NCBI RefSeq assembly: GCF_009729095.1
Contig: NZ_VTGX01000001.1
Coordinates: 2,108,001 to 2,172,000 of the forward strand
Direction of reading: 5' to 3'
DNA: 64,000 nucleotides
Source of the DNA: Mycolicibacterium sp. CBMA 247
GTDB taxonomy: Bacteria > Actinomycetota > Actinomycetes > Mycobacteriales > Mycobacteriaceae
The first letter of the stretch is position 1, and each line of letters begins with the position of its first letter. Position numbers and translations under genes: made by a program. Shown here one piece after another: positions 1 through 8,055 of the stretch. The notes under the pieces were generated by a model that was given only the letters and a program-made list of their open reading frames with translations, had not been told where the DNA came from and did not search any database.

Positions 1-1163
1 AACGAGCTCGCCACCAGAATCGGTGCAGGCCACCGGACGACGGCCGTGCCGACCTTGTACCAGAACCGGCCCTTCGCAGCCTTCTTGGCCTCGTACAGCC
101 CGACCTTGCTCCCGAGGAACAGCACCGCCGGGCCCATAGTGATCGCGGACGCGATGACCACCAGCATGCCGATCGCCACGGGTGCGCCCATGGTGCTGAA
201 GTAGGGCAGCCGGGCGAAGCTCAGGCAGTACGTCGCCCCGGCGATCGTCAGGCCCGAGCCGATGATGACCGGAGCCACTGACTGGAAGGTGGTGTAGTAG
301 GCGGTTTCCCTGTCCTCTCCCGCGCTGCGTGCCTCGCGGTAGCGGCCGAACAGGAAGATGCCGTAGTCGGTGGCCGCCGCGATCGCCAGCATCGTGAGGA
401 TGTTCCCGGCGAATGTGGTCAGCCCGTACACGTCGTGGGTGGCCAGCACCGAGACCAGCCCGCGTGAGGCCAGCAACCCGACACCGGTGAGCACCAGCTG
501 GATCAATGTGGTGATGATCGAGCGGTAGACGATCAGCAGCATGATCGCGATCGCCAGAAGGGTGAACGCGGTGATCGTGAGGAGGCTGGCGTTACCGATG
601 ACGTGCAGGTCGTCGGTCAGTGCGGCCGGCCCGGCGACATAGGCCCGCACGCCGGGCGGGGCCGCGGTTTCCTTGATGACCTCGCGGACCTTCTGCACAC
701 CCTCGTTGGCCAGAGTCTGGCCCTGCTCACCGGCCAGGTTCAGCATCACGTAGGAGGCTTTGCCGTCGGCGCTCTGCGCCCCGGCCGCCGTGAGGGTGTC
801 ACCCCAGAAGTCCTGGATGTGCTGGATGTGCTCGGGATCCTCGCGCAGCTTGCGGATGATCTCGTCGTAGTACTGGTGGGCGTCGGGGCCCAGCGCCCGC
901 TCCCCCTCCACCACGATCATGACGGTGCTGTTGGAATCGAACTCCTGGAAGTTCGCCCCCATTCGCTTCATCGCGATCATCGAGGGCGCGTCCTCGGGTG
1001 CCATCGGCGCCGAGTGCTCCTCGCCGACGACCTCGAGCTGCGGCGCGATCACGTTCACGACGACGGAGAACGCCAGCCAGAACAGGATGACCGGCACGGC
1101 CAGTATGCGCAGGCTGTGCGCGATGAACGGTCGCTTGGGATGTTCGTGAGCGGGATTGGTCAT
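1..1163 (-). CDS. MmpL family RND transporter, N-terminal part (cut by window edge)
   Basis: Inner-membrane RND exporter of the mycobacterial MmpL family, which moves lipids or siderophores across the envelope. About 387 N-terminal residues are visible; the C-terminal half lies left of the window. Seen: a first membrane segment near residues 17-40, the porter-like loop with QHIQDFWGD and AAGAQSADGK, a cluster of membrane segments, and the TM4 motif AAATDYGIFLFGRYREA with the D-Y pair that MmpL proteins use for proton relay. The ATG at 1163 overlaps the mmpS stop by four bases (ATGA), so the two are translationally coupled. Substrate unknown; closest in style to MmpL4/MmpL5. Confidence 0.93.
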   Translation of the reverse strand, partial: MTNPAHEHPKRPFIAHSLRILAVPVILFWLAFSVVVNVIAPQLEVVGEEHSAPMAPEDAPSMIAMKRMGANFQEFDSNSTVMIVVEGERALGPDAHQYYDEIIRKLREDPEHIQHIQDFWGDTLTAAGAQSADGKASYVMLNLAGEQGQTLANEGVQKVREVIKETAAPPGVRAYVAGPAALTDDLHVIGNASLLTITAFTLLAIAIMLLIVYRSIITTLIQLVLTGVGLLASRGLVSVLATHDVYGLTTFAGNILTMLAIAAATDYGIFLFGRYREARSAGEDRETAYYTTFQSVAPVIIGSGLTIAGATYCLSFARLPYFSTMGAPVAIGMLVVIASAITMGPAVLFLGSKVGLYEAKKAAKGRFWYKVGTAVVRWPAPILVASS

Positions 1164-1573
1164 GCCGACTTCACCAGGCAGTACGTCTGGGGTTTGATCC
1201 CATTGGCTGATTTCTCCTCACGGACAGTGCCGTTCACGGTGACGCGGCAACCGATGTCGCTGCCGTCGCCCTGGGCCATGAGGTTGGCGCTGACGGTCGG
1301 CAACGTGGTCGACAAAGTGATCGACCAGGGCAGGGGCGCGATCAGCTGATGCACCTTGGCGTCCGGGTCGAAATAGCTGATCTGGGCGGTTGCCCCAGGC
1401 GGCCCGTACACGTCGTAGACGAGGACCTTCGGATTGAACTGGACGATCTCGATGCCGGCACCAGCGTTGGCGTTGAGGTCTTCCGAGCCGAACATCCGGT
1501 GCAAACGCGAGACCACCAGGCCCGACACCGCCAGCACGACCACCAGAACCAGTGGAATCCAGGCGTGTTTCAT
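1160..1573 (-). CDS. MmpS family accessory protein
   Basis: Small membrane-anchored partner of the adjacent MmpL, of the MmpS4/MmpS5 type that works as a periplasmic adaptor. About 137 residues: one N-terminal transmembrane segment (WIPLVLVVVLAVSGLVV) and a periplasmic beta domain with the family motifs VQFNPKVLVYDVYG, a Y-F-D step, LPWSITLSTTLPTVSANLMAQGD, GCRVTVNG and the C-terminal YCLVKSA. I chose the ATG at 1573 because it places the hydrophobic segment right at the N terminus, as in the family; an open frame extends to 1633. Coupled to mmpL downstream. Confidence 0.9.
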   Translation of the reverse strand: MKHAWIPLVLVVVLAVSGLVVSRLHRMFGSEDLNANAGAGIEIVQFNPKVLVYDVYGPPGATAQISYFDPDAKVHQLIAPLPWSITLSTTLPTVSANLMAQGDGSDIGCRVTVNGTVREEKSANGIKPQTYCLVKSA

Positions 1574-1795
1574 CACACGAGCACCCCGACCAGGACTCAC
1601 CCGCACCTCCCGATGCATACCCGAACCCGCCATCAGCGAGAACGCCCTGGCGACCGGCGAATTAGTTCGAATAACTATGTACAGCGGGGAGGAACTTTAC
1701 ACCCGCCGCCGCGGGCACGCAGGCGGGGCTTCAATTCTGGAGACCTGCCGCACTGCCACCCCGGAGATCGGCCGACTGCATAGATAGACTACAGT

Positions 1796-1818
1796 TATAC
1801 ATAGTTTTTCTATGTATA
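1796..1818. promoter_or_regulatory. 9-bp perfect inverted repeat between mmpS and ECF sigma gene
   Basis: TATACATAG and CTATGTATA are exact reverse complements separated by five T. The dyad ends 15 bases before the sigma-factor ATG at 1834 and lies in the divergent region to mmpS. A half-site-like CTATGTA recurs at 1675-1681. It could be an operator for a dimeric repressor or a 5-prime leader hairpin; the sequence alone does not decide. Confidence 0.45.
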
Positions 1819-1833
1819 TAGCGGGAGGTCGGC

Positions 1834-2457
1834 ATGGGATCAGGAACTGGACAACGAGCAGCCCACGCACCGGCGGACACCCGATTCATCGCGCTGGCAC
1901 TCCCCTGCATGCAGCAGCTCGAGCGTCACGCCCGGCGCCTGACCGGAAACCGGTACGACGCCGAGGACTTGGTCCAGGAAACATTCCTGCGGGCATACCG
2001 CAGCTTCCACACCTTCCAGGACGGAACGAATATGCGCGCGTGGCTCTTTCGCATCATGCGCAACGCCTGGATCTCCGCATACCGCTCGCGCCGGCTGGGC
2101 CCGACCGAACAACTGTGCGGCGAACTCACCGACGGACAACTCTCGATCATGTCGAGCAGTGCCCCGGCAAGCCTGCGGTCGGCCGAGATCGAAGCGCTAG
2201 AAGCATTACAGGACAACGAGATCACCGAGGCCCTCGAATCGATCCCCGCGGTCAACCGGATGGTGGTGTACTACGCCGACGTGGCCGGCTACCAGTATCG
2301 CGAGATCGCGTCGCTGATGGGCACCCCGGTCGGCACCGTGATGTCACGGCTCGCCCGCGGCCGACGACGGTTGCGCGGGCTCCTCGTCGACGTCGCGAGA
2401 GAGCGGGGCGTGCTGCGCGATGCCGCCGACGCCACATTGACGGAATCGGTTGCCTGA
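1834..2457 (+). CDS. ECF sigma factor, SigH-like
   Basis: Extracytoplasmic-function sigma-70 factor, which redirects RNA polymerase to GGAAC/GTT-type stress promoters. 207 residues. Region 2 is clear around residues 45-85 ([14 protein letters not shown], then GTNMRAWLFRIMRNAWISAYR), and region 4 around 145-185 ([39 protein letters not shown]). The wording resembles mycobacterial SigH more than SigE. GGGAGG six bases before the ATG supports the start. SigH is normally followed by a zinc anti-sigma (RshA); here the next gene starts tail-to-tail 8 bases away, so no anti-sigma is adjacent. Closely related to the convergent neighbour at 2466-3083. Confidence 0.92.
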   Translation: MGSGTGQRAAHAPADTRFIALALPCMQQLERHARRLTGNRYDAEDLVQETFLRAYRSFHTFQDGTNMRAWLFRIMRNAWISAYRSRRLGPTEQLCGELTDGQLSIMSSSAPASLRSAEIEALEALQDNEITEALESIPAVNRMVVYYADVAGYQYREIASLMGTPVGTVMSRLARGRRRLRGLLVDVARERGVLRDAADATLTESVA

Positions 2458-2465
2458 ACCGATAT

Positions 2466-3083
2466 TTATGCCGCGGTATCGGTTCTCCCACGGCCACGGA
2501 GACGACCCCGCGCCACCGCGGCATCAACCAGAAGCTCCCGCAGATTGCGCCGGCCCCGATGCAACCGCGACATCACCGTTCCCACCGGAATCTGCAGAAT
2601 GTCGGCAATTTCCTTGTACCGAAAGCCCGCAACGTCGGCGTAGTACACCACAATGCTCTGCGGCTCGGGCAACGCACGCATGGCCCGGCGCACCTCTTCG
2701 TCGCCCATCGACTCCAGAGCCGCCAACTCCGCGGAGGCCACGCCCAGCGGTGACCGCTGCGCCACCTCCGCGAGTTGCGCATCCGAGATGACCTCGGCGA
2801 ACACCTCCTGCGGTCGGCGCTGCGCGGTGCGATAGGAATTGATCCAGGTGTTGGTCAGGATCCGGAACAACCAGGCACGGATGTTCGTCCCATCCCTATA
2901 AGTGTGAAAACTACTGTAGGCCTTGACCAATACCTCCTGCACCAAGTCCTCCGCGTCGGCGGCGTTACGTGTGTACCGACGTGCCGCCCCGTAGAGCTGA
3001 TCCAACAGCGGTAGCGCATCACGTTCGAACCGTGCCGCCCGGCAGTCGTCAGTGCTCACATACGTACCCGTTCCAATCGGCAT
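2466..3083 (-). CDS. ECF sigma factor, SigH-like paralogue
   Basis: Second ECF sigma factor of 205 residues, convergent with the first and separated from it by 8 bases. Region 2: [20 protein letters not shown] and [21 protein letters not shown]. Region 4: [40 protein letters not shown]. The opening [20 protein letters not shown] is also SigH-like. AGGAGG lies just upstream of the ATG at 3083. No HxxxCxxC anti-sigma gene is next to it. A MerR-type promoter at 3233-3263 points toward it, suggesting that a redox or metal sensor encoded elsewhere controls its transcription. Confidence 0.92.
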   Translation of the reverse strand: MPIGTGTYVSTDDCRAARFERDALPLLDQLYGAARRYTRNAADAEDLVQEVLVKAYSSFHTYRDGTNIRAWLFRILTNTWINSYRTAQRRPQEVFAEVISDAQLAEVAQRSPLGVASAELAALESMGDEEVRRAMRALPEPQSIVVYYADVAGFRYKEIADILQIPVGTVMSRLHRGRRNLRELLVDAAVARGRLRGRGRTDTAA

Positions 3084-3541
3084 GACCCCCTCCTGCCACT
3101 GCTCATACCGCTGGTCGCGGACACTTCGTCAGTCGAAGCTAGCCCGCGACATCCCCCATCCCCAGGGGGATTACCCCCAGGTTCCCGGTGGTTTTCCACA
3201 CCGCACCGGCCGTGTCGCACTGCCATGCACGCATCATGACACCTCAACCCAAGTTGAGGTCAAGCGATTTTCCGACAGCACCGTTGCAGCCCGACGCCCA
3301 GCTCCTGGGCGACCCCCTGAACACCAATCGCGTTGCAGCCGAGGATCATACGTTTGGGGACCTGGAGTTCACGCTGCGCGTATTGCGGTCGTTGATCGTC
3401 GCCCCCGCGGTCATTCCGCCGGGGCGACGGACCGCGGGACTCTCTGCGCGATCGGTTCGCGCCGCCGGGCGCGGCCCACCCGCGCCGACCATCGGCGATA
3501 CGCCGGGAAACTAGAACGCTGCCACCTTAGGCTCATCGGTT
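3084..3541. other. Intergenic region without a convincing gene
   Basis: 458 bases between the second sigma gene and the purine permease. It holds the MerR-type promoter at 3233-3263. A plus-strand open frame (3236-3514) reads through the dyad, has no recognisable domain and is not called. No Shine-Dalgarno-like sequence precedes the permease ATG at 3542. Confidence 0.5.
3233..3263 (-). promoter_or_regulatory. MerR/SoxR-type promoter with 19-bp spacer and 8-bp dyad
   Basis: On the minus strand a -35 element TTGACC (3258-3263) and a -10-like CATGAT (3233-3238) are separated by exactly 19 bp (3239-3257). Across the spacer lies a perfect dyad, ACCTCAAC / GTTGAGGT, at 3241-3248 and 3253-3260. An overlong 19-bp spacer with the operator inside it is the hallmark of promoters untwisted by MerR-family activators. 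It faces the sigma gene starting at 3083, about 145 bases downstream. No MerR gene is in the window. Confidence 0.7.
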
Positions 3542-4954
3542 ATGAATCGACTCGACCGCTTCTTCGAGATCTCAACCCGTGGCTCGACGATCTCCTCTGA
3601 GATCCGCGGAGGCCTGGTCACCTTCATCGCGATGGCCTACATCATCGTGTTGAACCCGGTCGTGCTCTCCGGCTCCCCCGACGTCGCGGGCAACAAGCTC
3701 GAATTCGCACAGGTATCGGCCACCACGTGCCTGGCGGCGGGGGTGATGACGATCCTGTTCGGGATCATCGCGCGGCTGCCGTTCGCGTTCGCCGCGGGTT
3801 TGGGCATCAACTCGTTTCTGGCCACCACCGTGGTGGGCACGGTCACCTGGCCAGAGGCAATGGGCCTCGTGGTCATCGACGGCCTGGTCATCGTGGCGCT
3901 GGCGGCCAGCGGATTCCGCCGTCTGGTGTTCGACGCGGTCCCCATGCAGCTCAAACTGGCGATCACCGCAGGCATCGGGTTGTTCATCCTGTTCATCGGT
4001 CTGGTCGACGCCGGATTCGTCGGCTCCACCGGACTGCCCTCTCCCCCGGTCGGGCTCGGCACCGGCGGGGTCGGCTCGATCAACACCGTGCCGACGGTCA
4101 TTTTTGTGTTCACCCTTCTGGTCACCGGCATCCTGGTGGCCCGAAAAGTACGCGGCGGCATCCTGATCGGGCTGGTCGTCGGCACCGTAGTCGCGGTGAG
4201 CGTCGAGGCGATCTGGCATCTCGGGTCGGCGCAGGAAAAGCCAGGCGGTTGGGGCCTGTCGGTACCGGCCCTGACCGGCTCACCGTTCGCCATGCCCGAT
4301 CTGTCCCTGGTCGGCGAGGTCAGCCTGGGCAGCTTCAGCCGGATCGGTGCACTGGCCTCAATCATGCTGGTGTTCACCCTGGTGTTCGCCAACTTCTTCG
4401 ACGCCATGGGGACCATGACCGGGCTGTCGCGCGAGGCCGGGCTGTCCGACTCCCAGGGCAACTTCCCGCGGCTGCGTTCAGCACTGATCGTCGAAGGCGC
4501 CGGCGCCGTCGTCGGCGGATCCGCGTCGGCGTCGTCGAACACCGTCTTCATCGAATCCGGCGCCGGTATCGAGGAGGGCTCCCGCACCGGGTTCGCCAAT
4601 CTGATCACCGGCCTGCTGTTTCTGGCAGCCATGTTCGTCGCCCCGTTGGCCTCGATCGTGCCCACCGAAGTAGCCGCCGCGGCGCTGGTGATCGTCGGCG
4701 CGATGATGGTGTCGCAGCTGCGCCACATCGACCTCTCGGAGTTCTCGGTCGCCCTGCCCGTGGTGCTCACCGTGGCCACCATGGCGTTCAGCTATTCGAT
4801 CGCCAACGGCATCGGCGTCGGCTTCGTGGCCTGGGCGGTGCTGCGGTCGGCTGCGGGTAAGGCCCGCGAGGTCAGCCCGCTGCTGTGGATCGTGGCCGCC
4901 GGCTTCATCCTGTACTTCGCCCGGGGCTGGATCGAATCGATGATCGGCATGTGA
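3542..4954 (+). CDS. NCS2 family permease, AzgA-type purine transporter
   Basis: Inner-membrane purine-proton symporter of the AzgA/PbuG branch of NCS2, probably for hypoxanthine, guanine or adenine. 470 residues, the usual length. Starts with the typical MNRLDRFFEI; the first helix region contains TFIAMAYIIVLNP, then FAFAAGLGINSFLA, and the middle carries VFANFFDAMGTMTGLSREAGL followed by VGGSASASSNTVFIESGAGIEEGSRTGFAN, both family signatures for substrate binding. About 12-14 hydrophobic segments. No Shine-Dalgarno-like sequence is obvious. The DUF808 gene follows 35 bases later on the same strand, so the two may be co-transcribed. Confidence 0.92.
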   Translation: MNRLDRFFEISTRGSTISSEIRGGLVTFIAMAYIIVLNPVVLSGSPDVAGNKLEFAQVSATTCLAAGVMTILFGIIARLPFAFAAGLGINSFLATTVVGTVTWPEAMGLVVIDGLVIVALAASGFRRLVFDAVPMQLKLAITAGIGLFILFIGLVDAGFVGSTGLPSPPVGLGTGGVGSINTVPTVIFVFTLLVTGILVARKVRGGILIGLVVGTVVAVSVEAIWHLGSAQEKPGGWGLSVPALTGSPFAMPDLSLVGEVSLGSFSRIGALASIMLVFTLVFANFFDAMGTMTGLSREAGLSDSQGNFPRLRSALIVEGAGAVVGGSASASSNTVFIESGAGIEEGSRTGFANLITGLLFLAAMFVAPLASIVPTEVAAAALVIVGAMMVSQLRHIDLSEFSVALPVVLTVATMAFSYSIANGIGVGFVAWAVLRSAAGKAREVSPLLWIVAAGFILYFARGWIESMIGM

Positions 4955-4989
4955 GGGCCGGTAGCCTTCTCGGATATGGGAATGCCTCG

Positions 4990-5952
4990 ATGAGCGCTGG
5001 CCTGTTCGGTTTGCTCGACGACATTGCCGCGCTGGCGCGGCTGGCAGCGGCTTCGATCGACGACATCGGCGCCGCCACCGGGAAGGCGACCGCCAAGGCC
5101 GCCGGCGTGGTGATCGACGACACCGCGGTGACGCCGCAGTACGTCCACGGCATCACCGCTGATCGCGAACTACCGGTGATCAAGAAGATCGCGATCGGCT
5201 CGCTGCGCAACAAGATCGTGTTCATCCTGCCCGCGGCGTTGCTGCTCAGCCAGTTCGCGCCGTGGTTGCTGACCCCGATCCTCATGCTGGGCGCCACCTA
5301 CCTCTGCTTTGAAGGCGCCGAGAAGGTCTGGGGACACTTCCTCAAGCACGGCGGGCACGACACCCATGGCGAGCCCACCACAGCCGTCGGCGGCAACGCC
5401 GAGAAGTACATGGTGACCGGGGCGATCCGCACCGACTTCATCCTGTCCGCCGAGATCATGGTGATCGCGCTCAACGAGGTGGCCCACCAGCCCTTCCTGC
5501 CGCGGCTCATCATCCTGGTGATCGTCGCGCTGGTGATCACCGCCGCGGTGTACGGCGTGGTGGCCGGCATCGTGAAAATGGACGACATCGGCCTGCTGCT
5601 GGCCCAGCGCTCATCGAAGGTGGCGCAGAAGATCGGCCGCGGCCTGGTGGCCGGGATGCCCAAACTGTTGTCGGCGCTCTCGACGATCGGCACGGTCGCG
5701 ATGCTCTGGGTCGGCGGGCACATCCTGCTGGTCGGCACCGACACCCTGGGCTGGCACGCGCTCTACGGCGTGGTCCACCACGCCGAGGAGTCGGTCCGCC
5801 ACGCGGTGGGCGATACCTTCGGTGCCGTGCTGGCCTGGCTGACCAATACCGCCGCATCCGCCGTCATCGGCCTGGTGGTCGGCACCGTGGTCGTGGGGAT
5901 CATGCACGTTCTGCCGTTCGGCAAGAAGGACAAGCACGACGCCGCCGCCTGA
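4990..5952 (+). CDS. DUF808 family membrane protein (YedI-like)
   Basis: Predicted inner-membrane protein of the DUF808/YedI family, function unknown. 320 residues from ATG 4990; an upstream open frame back to 4885 overlaps the permease and is not part of it. The start MSAGLFGLLDDIAALARLAAASIDD and KATAKAAGVVIDDTAVTPQYV are family hallmarks, followed by RELPVIKKIAIGSLRNK and several membrane segments (about residues 75-105, 160-205, 235-260, 285-310), ending in a charged KKDKHD tail. Lies 35 bases after the purine permease. Confidence 0.88.
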   Translation: MSAGLFGLLDDIAALARLAAASIDDIGAATGKATAKAAGVVIDDTAVTPQYVHGITADRELPVIKKIAIGSLRNKIVFILPAALLLSQFAPWLLTPILMLGATYLCFEGAEKVWGHFLKHGGHDTHGEPTTAVGGNAEKYMVTGAIRTDFILSAEIMVIALNEVAHQPFLPRLIILVIVALVITAAVYGVVAGIVKMDDIGLLLAQRSSKVAQKIGRGLVAGMPKLLSALSTIGTVAMLWVGGHILLVGTDTLGWHALYGVVHHAEESVRHAVGDTFGAVLAWLTNTAASAVIGLVVGTVVVGIMHVLPFGKKDKHDAAA

Positions 5953-6199
5953 TGCTGCGACCGCGCGAGAAGCGGAAATTCTTCTACCGAAAAGCATTTC
6001 AACGCACACGGGTCCTGCGCTGGGCCGAAATCGCGTTCAGGTCGCACCGATATTTCATTGCGGCAGAAGCCATTCGATCAGGCCGATCCAGCGCGGGGTC
6101 GCGCCGGCGAGTCAGTCGCCGGGTAGCCGACCGGAACCGCTCGAAATTTACCCGGCAAAGAGATTTGGGCGTCGCGCGTCTTCACATGCCATACTGGAC

Positions 6200-6222
6200 C
6201 CGGACGTTTTTCGTACGTCCGG
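6200..6222 (+). promoter_or_regulatory. Hairpin in the leader of the cold-shock gene
   Basis: CCGGACGT (6200-6207) and ACGTCCGG (6215-6222) form an 8-bp stem with a T-rich loop, ending 24 bases before the cold-shock ATG. It could be a structured, temperature-responsive 5-prime leader as in other csp genes, or a weak terminator for upstream transcription. The rest of 5953-6246 shows no gene. Confidence 0.4.
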
Positions 6223-6246
6223 TTTGATCAATGAGAGAAGCAAAAT

Positions 6247-6450
6247 ATGACACAGGGAACTGTGAAATGGTTCAACGGCGAAAAGGGCTTCGGCTTCATC
6301 GCTCCTGACGGCGGCGCCCCGGACGTCTTCGTTCACTACTCCGAGATCAGCGGAGGCGGTTTTCGGTCGCTCGAAGAGAACCAGCGCGTCGAGTTCGAGA
6401 TCACCCAGGGAGCCAAGGGCCCCCAGGCAGTCGGAGTCACTGCGATCTGA
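6247..6450 (+). CDS. Cold-shock protein, single CSD domain
   Basis: 67-residue RNA/single-strand DNA-binding cold-shock protein, acting as an RNA chaperone. The whole protein is one CSD OB-fold: [18 protein letters not shown] contains the RNP1 motif (KGFGFI) and DVFVHYSEI the RNP2 motif, with [15 protein letters not shown] at the end. Full length. GAGAAG lies about 10 bases upstream of the ATG. A strong intrinsic terminator follows 20 bases after the stop, so this is probably a single-gene transcript. Several csp genes are usual in mycobacteria, so no symbol is assigned. Confidence 0.95.
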   Translation: MTQGTVKWFNGEKGFGFIAPDGGAPDVFVHYSEISGGGFRSLEENQRVEFEITQGAKGPQAVGVTAI

Positions 6451-6469
6451 CGGCCCCAAGACCTGATGG

Positions 6470-6507
6470 TGGGCTGGTACGGACAAGTTCCGTACCAGCC
6501 CATTTTT
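6470..6507 (+). terminator. Intrinsic terminator after the cold-shock gene
   Basis: TGGGCTGGTACGGA (6470-6483) pairs perfectly with 6489-6502 across a 5-base loop, a 14-bp stem followed by five T (6503-6507). A textbook rho-independent terminator, rare in such clear form in mycobacteria. It lies between convergent genes and could act on both strands. Confidence 0.9.
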
Positions 6508-6511
6508 CATT

Positions 6512-7012
6512 TCACACGGGCGCTTCCGCTGCGTCCGGCAGATGCCCCAACCATCTCGCAGATTCGATCTGGGCTATGCGCAGCACCCGATCTGCAGTCT
6601 CAAACGCGGGGGTCCGCCGCACCGTCTCCTCCACGGGCATCGCCGCTGCACAACGCATCACCAACGCGCCAAGAGCGACCGACGTCTTGCACGGGACGAC
6701 AAGGAGTTTCACATCCGTGTCTCGGCCCGCCACTACCATCAAACGCGGCCGACTCAGCTTCATCCCGGCCACGCCTCGATTGCCGGTCAGGATCGTGTCC
6801 AGGTCCAGTTGGCCCTCAGCTGCTGACCAATTGACACGGATATCAACAACCTCCCCCAGTGCTCGATGAAGGACTCCGACGAGTTCAGGCAGTTCATTTG
6901 CCACCGAGGCAGTGTGCGGCCACCATGCTCCGTCGATATCGGCACCAAATCGCCTGGCGAGGGCAAGCCGGACGGGGCTGGCCAGTCGTCGTGTCCCGGA
7001 CAGACCATTCAC
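6512..7012 (-). CDS. DUF5994 family protein
   Basis: 166-residue cytoplasmic protein of unknown function, of the actinobacterial DUF5994 family. Recognised by RLALARRFGADIDGAWWPHTASVANELPELVGVLHRALGEVVDIRVNW and the later PRLMVVAGRDTDVKLLVVPCKT. No signal peptide or membrane segment. The ATG at 7012 overlaps the stop of a 45-codon gene by four bases, so its translation is probably coupled to that small gene. The cold-shock terminator lies immediately beyond its stop. Confidence 0.75.
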   Translation of the reverse strand: MNGLSGTRRLASPVRLALARRFGADIDGAWWPHTASVANELPELVGVLHRALGEVVDIRVNWSAAEGQLDLDTILTGNRGVAGMKLSRPRLMVVAGRDTDVKLLVVPCKTSVALGALVMRCAAAMPVEETVRRTPAFETADRVLRIAQIESARWLGHLPDAAEAPV

Positions 7013-7146
7013 GACGACACATCGACACGAGGCTGTGGCGCAGGCCGATCCGAGAAGACCGGCCCCAGCGTCGGTTCAATCGAGGTCTCGAAATTCGGCG
7101 TGGGCTCCGGCTGCTCGGAGTGTGAGAACAGTTCGGACGATTCCAT
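7009..7146 (-). CDS. Small 45-residue protein coupled to DUF5994 gene
   Basis: Short gene of 45 codons: acidic and proline-rich (starts MESSELFSHSEQPEPTPNF, ends RPAPQPRVDVSS), no known domain. AAGGAC lies about 8 bases before the ATG at 7146, and the stop overlaps the DUF5994 ATG as ATGA. This arrangement suggests a real small protein or a leader peptide that sets translation of the DUF5994 gene. The 273 bases upstream of it (7147-7419) hold nothing I can identify. Confidence 0.55.
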   Translation of the reverse strand: MESSELFSHSEQPEPTPNFETSIEPTLGPVFSDRPAPQPRVDVSS

Positions 7147-7419
7147 AACAGTGTCCTTGAGAGGTGCGGGACTACCGCACAGATAGTGGAAAGCGAGCGA
7201 CGGTTGATCACCGGCTGGCCGTTCAGCATCGAAAGCCGTGACCCTCGTCACGGTTGACCAACTGATGTATCGGTCCATCCACAACCTACACCCGATGAAA
7301 CATGTGCTGGGCGGGCGGCTCACATCGGGCAGATCGCGTGCGACCAGATCAGCGTTTACGCCGACGTTGGGCGGCCATCGAATCTCGTGGTCGATCCGGC
7401 AGCAGCGGGTAGGCATCCG

Positions 7420-8055
7420 TCATTGGCCGCGCACGGCCGGCAAGATCAAGGTGTCGATGACGTCCCGGACGTACTTCGCGTCGACGCTCTGACCGTTGAT
7501 CACCCGCATCAGGCCCATTCCGGTCAGCACATCGGCGACCAATGACCAGTCACGGTCGGCCGACACCTCGCCACGGGCAGCAGCCCGCTGGAGGATCGTC
7601 GTCATCACACGCCTGCCCTTGAGCAGCGTCAGATCGTCGAGAGCCGAGCCGAGGTGTGGGTCATGAGTGGCCTCGACGGCAACCCGCAGCACCAAATCGT
7701 AGGAGAAGACCGCTTCGTCGTTGCGCGCCGCACGGCGCACTATCTCGTCGAAATCGCCTTCCAGACTGCCGGTGTCAGGCGCATCGTCGGTCAGCAGATC
7801 GGGCCGCCAGTACACGAGCGCATCGGTGATCAATGCGGCCTTCGACGACCAGCGGCGGTATATCGCCGCCTTCCCGACGCCGGCTCGGGCGGCGACGTCG
7901 TTCATGTTGGTGTTGACATAGCCGTTCTCGGCCAAAGCGGCCAACGCCGCGTTGAGGATGGCTGGGTCACGCGACCGGTCTAGCCGGCCATCAGTCCTCC
8001 GGCGCAGTTTCGACCCGGTCTCCGGCGTGCTGTCACTGTCAGTCATGACAGTCAC
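7420..8055 (-). CDS. TetR/AcrR family transcriptional regulator
   Basis: One-component repressor of 211 residues, last gene of the mmpS-mmpL-tetR cluster. N-terminal HTH around residues 30-75: AILNAALAALAENGYVNTNMNDVAARAGVGKAAIYRRWSSKAALI. The C-terminal ligand domain includes DLVLRVAVEATHDPHLGSALDDL. The GTG at 8055 overlaps the mmpL stop (GTGA); an ATG three codons later at 8046 is an alternative. Being co-transcribed with the exporter, it probably regulates it, possibly through the dyad at 11403-11424. Confidence 0.9.
   Translation of the reverse strand: MTVMTDSDSTPETGSKLRRRTDGRLDRSRDPAILNAALAALAENGYVNTNMNDVAARAGVGKAAIYRRWSSKAALITDALVYWRPDLLTDDAPDTGSLEGDFDEIVRRAARNDEAVFSYDLVLRVAVEATHDPHLGSALDDLTLLKGRRVMTTILQRAAARGEVSADRDWSLVADVLTGMGLMRVINGQSVDAKYVRDVIDTLILPAVRGQ

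Noticed and set aside
1660..1830. Possible GGAAC-type ECF promoter ahead of the first sigma gene (GGAAC at 1691)
   Set aside because: No GTT-like -10 element at the right distance, so I do not call self-regulation by ECF factors.
3236..3514. Plus-strand frame of about 92 codons starting MTPQPKLRSS
   Set aside because: It reads through the MerR-type dyad and has no recognisable domain; low-complexity Arg/Pro end looks like a shadow frame.
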